The position numbers were made by a program, and so were the translations under genes. Below the pieces are notes generated by a model. That model had not been told where the DNA came from. It ran no database searches and saw only the letters and a list, made by a program, of their open reading frames with translations. DNA of 64,000 nt from Rhizophagus clarus (taxonomy: Eukaryota; Glomeromycota; Glomeromycetes; Glomerales; Glomeraceae), in contig BLAL01000250.1 in the NCBI GenBank assembly GCA_015698045.1, positions 806,001 through 870,000 on the forward strand, in the 5' to 3' direction. Shown here piece by piece: positions 57,940 to 64,000 of this stretch. Each line of letters opens with the position of its first letter. Position 1 is the first letter of the stretch.

Positions 57940-60900
57940 TCGATAAATTCTTCAATTATTTGAATAATAATATTATGCTTTGTTATATTGTTATATAATC
58001 TAAATTATATTTTAAATATTTAGAGTTAACAATTAAACAGATTACTTTTTTAAGAGTACAATCAATCTTTAAATTGACGAATATTTTTTAATTTTAATTT
58101 TTTTGTTCACAAAAAAAAATGATTCTATTCACGCATGTGAAACCGTATCAAAACAATTATCGTTTCGAAATTTCTGCTCGTAATACATGTAACTTTAATA
58201 TTTAATTCGCTTAATTTGGTAGAAAAATTTTAGAATCAAGTTCAGTAGTTTAATTTATAACGTATATACTTTATCTCCATATAATCTCCATATACAATGA
58301 TTGTTGTTCAATATCGATATAATAAGTTATGTCATTGTTATTTCTCACCTTTACAATAAGAAAATATACAACAATACAAACATTAAAACAAAGCAACACA
58401 GAAAAGTAAACAAAGCAGTTGTACAAACATGGTTTTTATCATATGTGAGGATTTTTTGAAATTAAACGCAGTCTATCCCCTAACTACTAAAGACTCTGTA
58501 AATAATATCAACTTACTTTTATGCAAGGTATATTTTTCTATTGTTAATTTTCGAAAGATTATTGTTATAGAGCGTCTCAGAAACTAACTATAATATAATC
58601 CCGAAGAAAATATTAAGAGTTGAAAAAACAGAAATAATTAAGTGAATTAGGAAATACTGTTTTACATATTTAACTAATTAAATGTAATTATGTGATAAGA
58701 ATTATATGTCTGATATTATTGGATCAAAATCCCTTACATATCACAAATTGCGACTTTTAGTTGGAAATACTATATTAAAAGATAATCAGCATTGCAAAAC
58801 TTATGCATAATATCAAATAAATAAACAATACTATAGATGTAAAGAATCACTATTAAATCAATTACAATCATTGTACTGTAACAATTACATTCTGCAAATA
58901 TTGTGAATATCCTTTATGGAGATATGACAAGAAACAGTTATATACATAAGTAACGTAACAATGAAAACGTCAATTAAATTACTAAAACAATAAAACTAAG
59001 AAATTTAAAACGTAAAATTATTCTTGTATAACATAGAAGATCACTCAAAATGGAAAAAAACAATTAATAAATCACGCTTTAAAAGACCCCGAGGGAACTG
59101 TTTCGAAAAATCTTAATTTTGACTGGCACTAAAATTTGACCGGAATTATGCATCTTAATTCCGCCTGGAAGTAACTGGTGTAATTTATTATAAAACATTA
59201 GGGATGACAAAAAACTGGTTTGAAACGATAAAGTTTTTAAATGTTTTAAAATATGTTTTAAAACATTTGTGAACCCTCTTTTATTCTTTTAAAAAAAATA
59301 TATGTTTAGGATAACTTGTTTTATTTTAACTTTAAATGTTGGCGGATAATGCAAATAATTAAGAATATTTTTGAATAAAGTTTTTTTTTCTGTTTTAGAA
59401 CATGGATTGGCATGATCGACACAATATGTTTACGCAAATTTTAAGTTTGAAACATTTGTTTTACCTACCGAATTGTGAGACACTTGGCAATAATAAATAA
59501 TAATCACGTGAAATTTAGCCAATCAATTTAACAACCGCTATTATGGTGAAACAAGGGTTATGCCTCGTAACTTATGAATTACTAATAATTACCGAAATTA
59601 ATAACCGAAGTGTAAATCCTAGTTTAATGGTAAAACTTTCATGGACAATCAAATTGCTCTTATAATATTATAAAATTATATATTATAAATTTTCAATTTC
59701 AATAAAAACACTAACAGTTTATATTTACTAATAAAATTTATTTTTTACGATCAATTCCATTAGTCAATTGATTCAAATGATCTGGATAACCATTTGTCAT
59801 TATTCCTAATCATGGTCATTTCAGTCATTTGATTTTGATTGGTTAATATTCTTATCATGTGATTCAGTTAAAAATAAAAAAAATGAGGCAAACATAATAC
59901 AGGCCAGAATTATAAAACTGGCCAACATTTATATTCAAATGACTCGGATCATTTGTCATTTTTGTCATTTGTCACGAATCATTTGTCATTTCAAGTCATT
60001 TTGATTGTAATACAGTCATATTGTACATTTTTTGCGTTTAATAACGCGTTGATACATAATGTAGTCGCATGTCTACGTCACTCCCCCACTTCCCTTATTT
60101 ATTTATTTCAGACATAGACGTAAACTCTTGTTACAAAGGTAGATAAGCATATAATTTGAATCAGATGATAATACTATAACTATATGAACGAAGAATTTGC
60201 CAGCAAATACCATCAACGCTTTTTTATACTAACTTAGGTTCAGCTTGTTACTACGTCTATCTTATACAGTACTAGCGAAGGTTTGCGATTCTAGGTTCTT
60301 TTTATATGGTTTGGTCGTACAAGTCGAAACAAACAAACATACTAGGGTGTAAGTAAGGAATGAAAAAATTGGGTAAACAACGAACAAATACAGGATAAAG
60401 GAAACGAATAAAAACCTAATAACCACTACTCCTTCCTTCTAAAAAAAAGATATGAAAAAAAAACATCAAGCTAAAAGAGCTTAACTAATTTCAGCAGGTC
60501 CGTTTTATCCATTGATATTGTTTTAGTGGTCATCGATCATGAGTTAACCTAGTACAGCGAACCGGAGGACGCTTTCATACCCTCATTCTTCACGTAATGT
60601 CTGATAATTTCGAAGAACCAAATTAACGAATATCTTCTTTTATAGAATTTAAAACAAAAGAAATGATCAGCTTTAAATCTATATAAAAGCATATTTATTC
60701 GGGAAGGCTGTGTGTTGCTGCTGTAAACAACTCGCGTTGTTTTCGTTGTTTAAACGTTTTTCCACATTACTTCCCTTAATAAAGACACAGAACGTAAGAT
60801 GATATTTATTTATTTGATAAAATTAATATTGGGTGGTCCTTATTAGTCATCCAAGCTTAACTGAGATGTTAAAATCAATATTATAAAATCTAAAAAAAAA

Positions 60901-61985
60901 ATTTTACAGCTTTAATAATAATATTCTACAACAAAGAATATTGAACTTTTTATTACATAATTTTATAGTTATAATGGTAACAATAAACAAAAAGCTACAA
61001 GATCCTGTATAATTCATATGAATAAATAGGAAAAAATTATGTACCTTTAATACTGAACTTATTCACAGCAATTTAAATAAATTTTCAATGAATAATAAAT
61101 TATTTTCATTGATAATTTTATGAGATATTCAACTTTAAACCTTTACTTTGCATATTTCCAAGTTCTGCTACCAATCCATTTATAACAATGCAAGTTAATA
61201 TAAGATATCTTAAACTACCCTTTATAAAAGGCTATGATAATATAATAACAAACAACTAGAATAATAAGATTATTTATTATAACTAAGGTGGAATCATGAA
61301 TTAAGTTGGCACGCTCATTAACTATTTTTTAGTAAATAATGAATTGTACACTTAATTTATTTTATTATATTTCAAATAATTTGTATTGTCCTTTTCATAT
61401 CAAACCCTTATAATTTCTTATTATTGAAATAATATTAAATTGGTAAAGGGGTTTGAACAATATTTCAAGCTGTTCATATTTTCTAATTATATCTGGATCT
61501 GTTTAAAAGCAGCCCTATCAAGTCTGCTATTTGAATGTAATCTTGATTAAGGCATTGGCTCAAAGAAGTGTATGCTTAACCATGTGCAAAATATTTGATT
61601 ATCTAAACAAACAGTTATATAGCACAAAGTAAGACTTGAGTTTTATGAACTGTTAATGTATAACAGTTTTGTTTCTGTTGATAGTGAAATGACTGATATT
61701 TAGCTTAATGTCTATATCACTATACCAACTAAATTGATTCAATATTTACATCTATAATAATTCCAATTTTTCCATAATAAGTACATAACCTTCACACTTT
61801 GCTGAAGTCTTACTAAAGCCAGCAAATTAGTTTTTGATTTGAAAGTTTTTCAGTTAAATTTGTGTTTTATTTTTACCATTTATAGTATCAATAAAATAAA
61901 TGAACAAATAATCATTTTACTATATTAAAGTTTGGAAATAGTCAAAAAACTTAATTGGTTAATAACTGGTAAAGTTTCAAATAGG
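57940..61985. other. Spacer
   Basis: Long AT-rich stretch with stops in all frames. At 59830-60010 the word TCATTTGTCATTT recurs. Near 59100-59180 the dispersed words GACTGGCACTAAAATTTGACC and GGAATTATGCATCTTAATTCC occur. No gene recognised. Confidence 0.4.
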
Positions 61986-62320
61986 TCAGTTCAGCCCTAT
62001 AAAAAGTAATTGTACATTGTTTGTACAGGTTTTGTACAACTTTGTACAGAATATGTATGGAATTTATAGTGGCGTATACTTTATGATGATCTTTTATATA
62101 TATTTATTAAGAGAATTGTACAAAATTCATTTGAATTTGTACAGAATTTGTTATACAGAATTTGTACAGAAATTATCCAAATTTTAATTTTGTACAGAAT
62201 TTGTATAGAATTAGTCATCCAGAATTTGTACAGATTTTATCTGAGTGTATATAATATATAATTTTGTACAATTTATCTGAATGTATATAATATATAATTT
62301 TGTACAGAATTCATTGGGAA
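61986..62320 (+). repeat. TTTGTACAGAATTT word-repeat array
   Basis: After the leader CAGCCCTATAAAAAGTAA (61992-62009), the words TTGTACA and TTTGTACAGAATTTG recur more than a dozen times at uneven spacing to 62320. TGTACA is a palindrome. Confidence 0.8.
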
Positions 62321-62720
62321 TGTTATATCAGTTCAGATCTGCTGACAATCTGCATTGAAGATTTTTTTATAAAAATTCTGATAATCTCTAAAATTGCAGA
62401 TTTTAAAACAATTTCGTACAAAAATCTTGAGATCTTCACATTTTTCTCTTTTATTTATATAAACATTTTTTTTATTTCAACAAACTTTGCACTTTCTATT
62501 TGTCTCAATACTTAAAATTTTTTTCACAGTACTTTAAAAAATAATCTTTTTTAATACTTTTTAAAAAAATAATTTTTTTCAACTTCTTTAATTTAAAGAA
62601 ATAATCTGTTAAGGTATTAAAATAAAATTGAAATTTTTTTTAAGCTTTGAAACTTTGCAGGAACATCAGATTAAAAAAGTTTTTTTTTGTAGAACTTTTC
62701 TCCTATCTATTTTCGCTGGT
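62321..62720. other. Spacer between two repeat arrays
   Basis: T-rich, non-coding. The 71-residue frame at 62300 is a low-complexity artefact. Confidence 0.4.
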
Positions 62721-63630
62721 TCTTTTGGATATTAAAAGTATTTTAAATATTATTATTTAACAAGCATTGACTAATACTCGTTTTTCCCAAAGGTATGGGT
62801 TCTGGACTCAATTTTAAAGTTAACCTTTGAAAAAAAATTTTTTTTATTAGTTTACTTTAATAAGTGTTAGTAACGCTTATTTTATATTTTGTAAGTCCAA
62901 AGAGCTAAAGGCTTAACAATTCTGACCAATTTCAAAAGTAAACTTCAAAAATATTTTTTCATTAATTATTTAATGAACTTTATTAATATCCGTTTTTATC
63001 TTTCTAAGTCTAGAATACTAAAGGTACAAGTTCCAGACCATTTCTAAGGTTACTTTCAAAAAAAATGATTATTTAACAAACATTCAATTTTAATTTTTTT
63101 AAGTCCAGAAGCTAAAGTATAGCTCTGGACTTTTTTTTATTTTAATTTAATGAACATTAATATTAACATTCAATTTTAATTTTTTTTAGTTCCAGAAGCC
63201 AAAATACAGCTCCAGATTTTTTTTTATTAATCTAATTTAACAAACGTTAATATTAACATTCAATTTTTTTTTAATTTTATTTATTACTTTTGTGGTCTAG
63301 AATACCAAATATATGGCCTTAGGCTTTGTTTCAAAGGTAACTTTGAAAAAAATATTTGGTTGTTTTATTTTTACTTAGCGAATGTTAACTAATGTTTGAT
63401 TTTTTTTTCTTTTTTTTTAGTCCAGAACTCTATTTTGAGGTGGACAATAAGTAAAAAAAAAATTCATTTTTTTTTTGTATTTTAGCAAAACATTAGTAAT
63501 ATTTCACTTTTTTTTCTTTTTTAGGTCCAGAACTCCATTTTGAGAAGGATCATTAAGTAAAAAAAATTTTTTTACTTTAATTTTAACAAACGTTAACTAA
63601 CATTCATTTTTTTCTTTTTTTAGGTCCAGA
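62721..63630 (+). repeat. Degenerate tandem repeat of about 110-120 bp
   Basis: About seven units, each with TTAACAAACATT(A/C)A, a T-run, TTTTAGGTCCAGAACTC(C/T)A and AAGGTAACTTTGAAAAAAA. Later units are more alike than early ones. Confidence 0.75.
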
Positions 63631-63960
63631 ACTCCTTTAGCCCTATAAAAAATAAATGTCCAGAAAATGTTGTCAAAAATGTCTGGAAAATGTCCGGAAT
63701 AAATCTGATGTGTCCGGAAAATGTCCACTTTTTTGGTACATGTCTGACACACTTCTGATACTTAAAATTTTGACATGTCCTAATTTTGTCCTGAATTCGT
63801 CAAGTATTTGTTCGGTATAAAATTTTGGACAAATTCTGGACAGTTAAACCTGGATAAATTCTGGACATAGTAAAAAAACCAGATAGACAAATTCCGGACA
63901 TGAAAAAGTTCAGGACAAATTCTGGATACTATTTCCAAAAAAGGATAAATTAATTTTGTA
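63631..63960 (+). repeat. TGTCCGGAAAATG word-repeat array
   Basis: After the leader TAGCCCTATAAAAAATAA (63633-63650), GTCCGGAAAATGTCC and the reverse-sense ATTCTGGACA and TTCCGGACA words recur to about 63930. A 63-residue minus frame here is made of the repeat and is not called. Confidence 0.8.
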
Positions 63961-64000
63961 AAAAAATGCAAAAATCATAAAACTGACATTCAAAATCTTT

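Overview
The window looks like nuclear DNA of an arbuscular mycorrhizal fungus (Glomeromycotina, most like Rhizophagus). The reasons are the very AT-rich sequence, short GT-AG introns with T-rich acceptors, a tandem family of BTB-BACK genes with one BTB-BACK-TLDc member, kinase and kinase-Sel1 pseudogenes of the type expanded in these fungi, and heavy transposon and minisatellite load. The genus is inferred from remembered protein families; no search was run.

Layout. From 4.2 to 45.7 kb lie eight BTB-BACK genes, all on the + strand (starts at 4188, 7026, 16404, 25805, 28965, 35986, 39788 and 43988). They share a first intron at the same codon (inside L-R-Y-I-Y-x-G) and a near-identical BTB-BACK body of about 300 residues. 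Their C-terminal tails are completely different: tryptophan-spaced repeats (4188, 7026, 39788, 43988), a 13-residue HQESKNP repeat (16404), a proline/basic tail (25805), a TLDc domain (28965), and two UBA domains (35986). Seven of the eight also share upstream blocks and mostly a TATA box; the TLDc member does not, and looks like the ancestral form.

Mobile DNA has broken up the array. A two-gene terminal-inverted-repeat transposon sits at 10.37-14.20 kb, with a C2H2 protein and a 6-exon presumed transposase converging to 7 bp. A decayed hAT-like element at 17.91-20.88 kb has split the tail and 3' flank of the 16404 gene. A 5'-truncated LINE copy with poly(A) and a 21-bp target duplication lies at 23.0-23.8 kb. 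A kinase-Sel1 pseudogene is at 32.9-35.0 kb and a kinase pseudogene on the minus strand at 47.2-49.0 kb. A 196-bp Helitron-like element follows at 49.0-49.2 kb, and a 583-bp TIR element at 57.4-57.9 kb.

From 49 kb to the end almost nothing is coding. One Asn/Gln/Ser/Thr-rich 200-residue ORF with a TATA box (53300) is the only candidate gene. The rest is AT-rich spacer and degenerate repeats, including two word-repeat arrays (62.0 and 63.6 kb) that share the same leader.

How it may work together (inference): BTB-BACK proteins usually serve as CUL3 ubiquitin-ligase adaptors. The array therefore looks like a constant ligase-docking module joined to a rapidly changing tail, which could be the target-recognition part. 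Exon boundaries were read by eye from splice motifs and reading frame, without transcripts.
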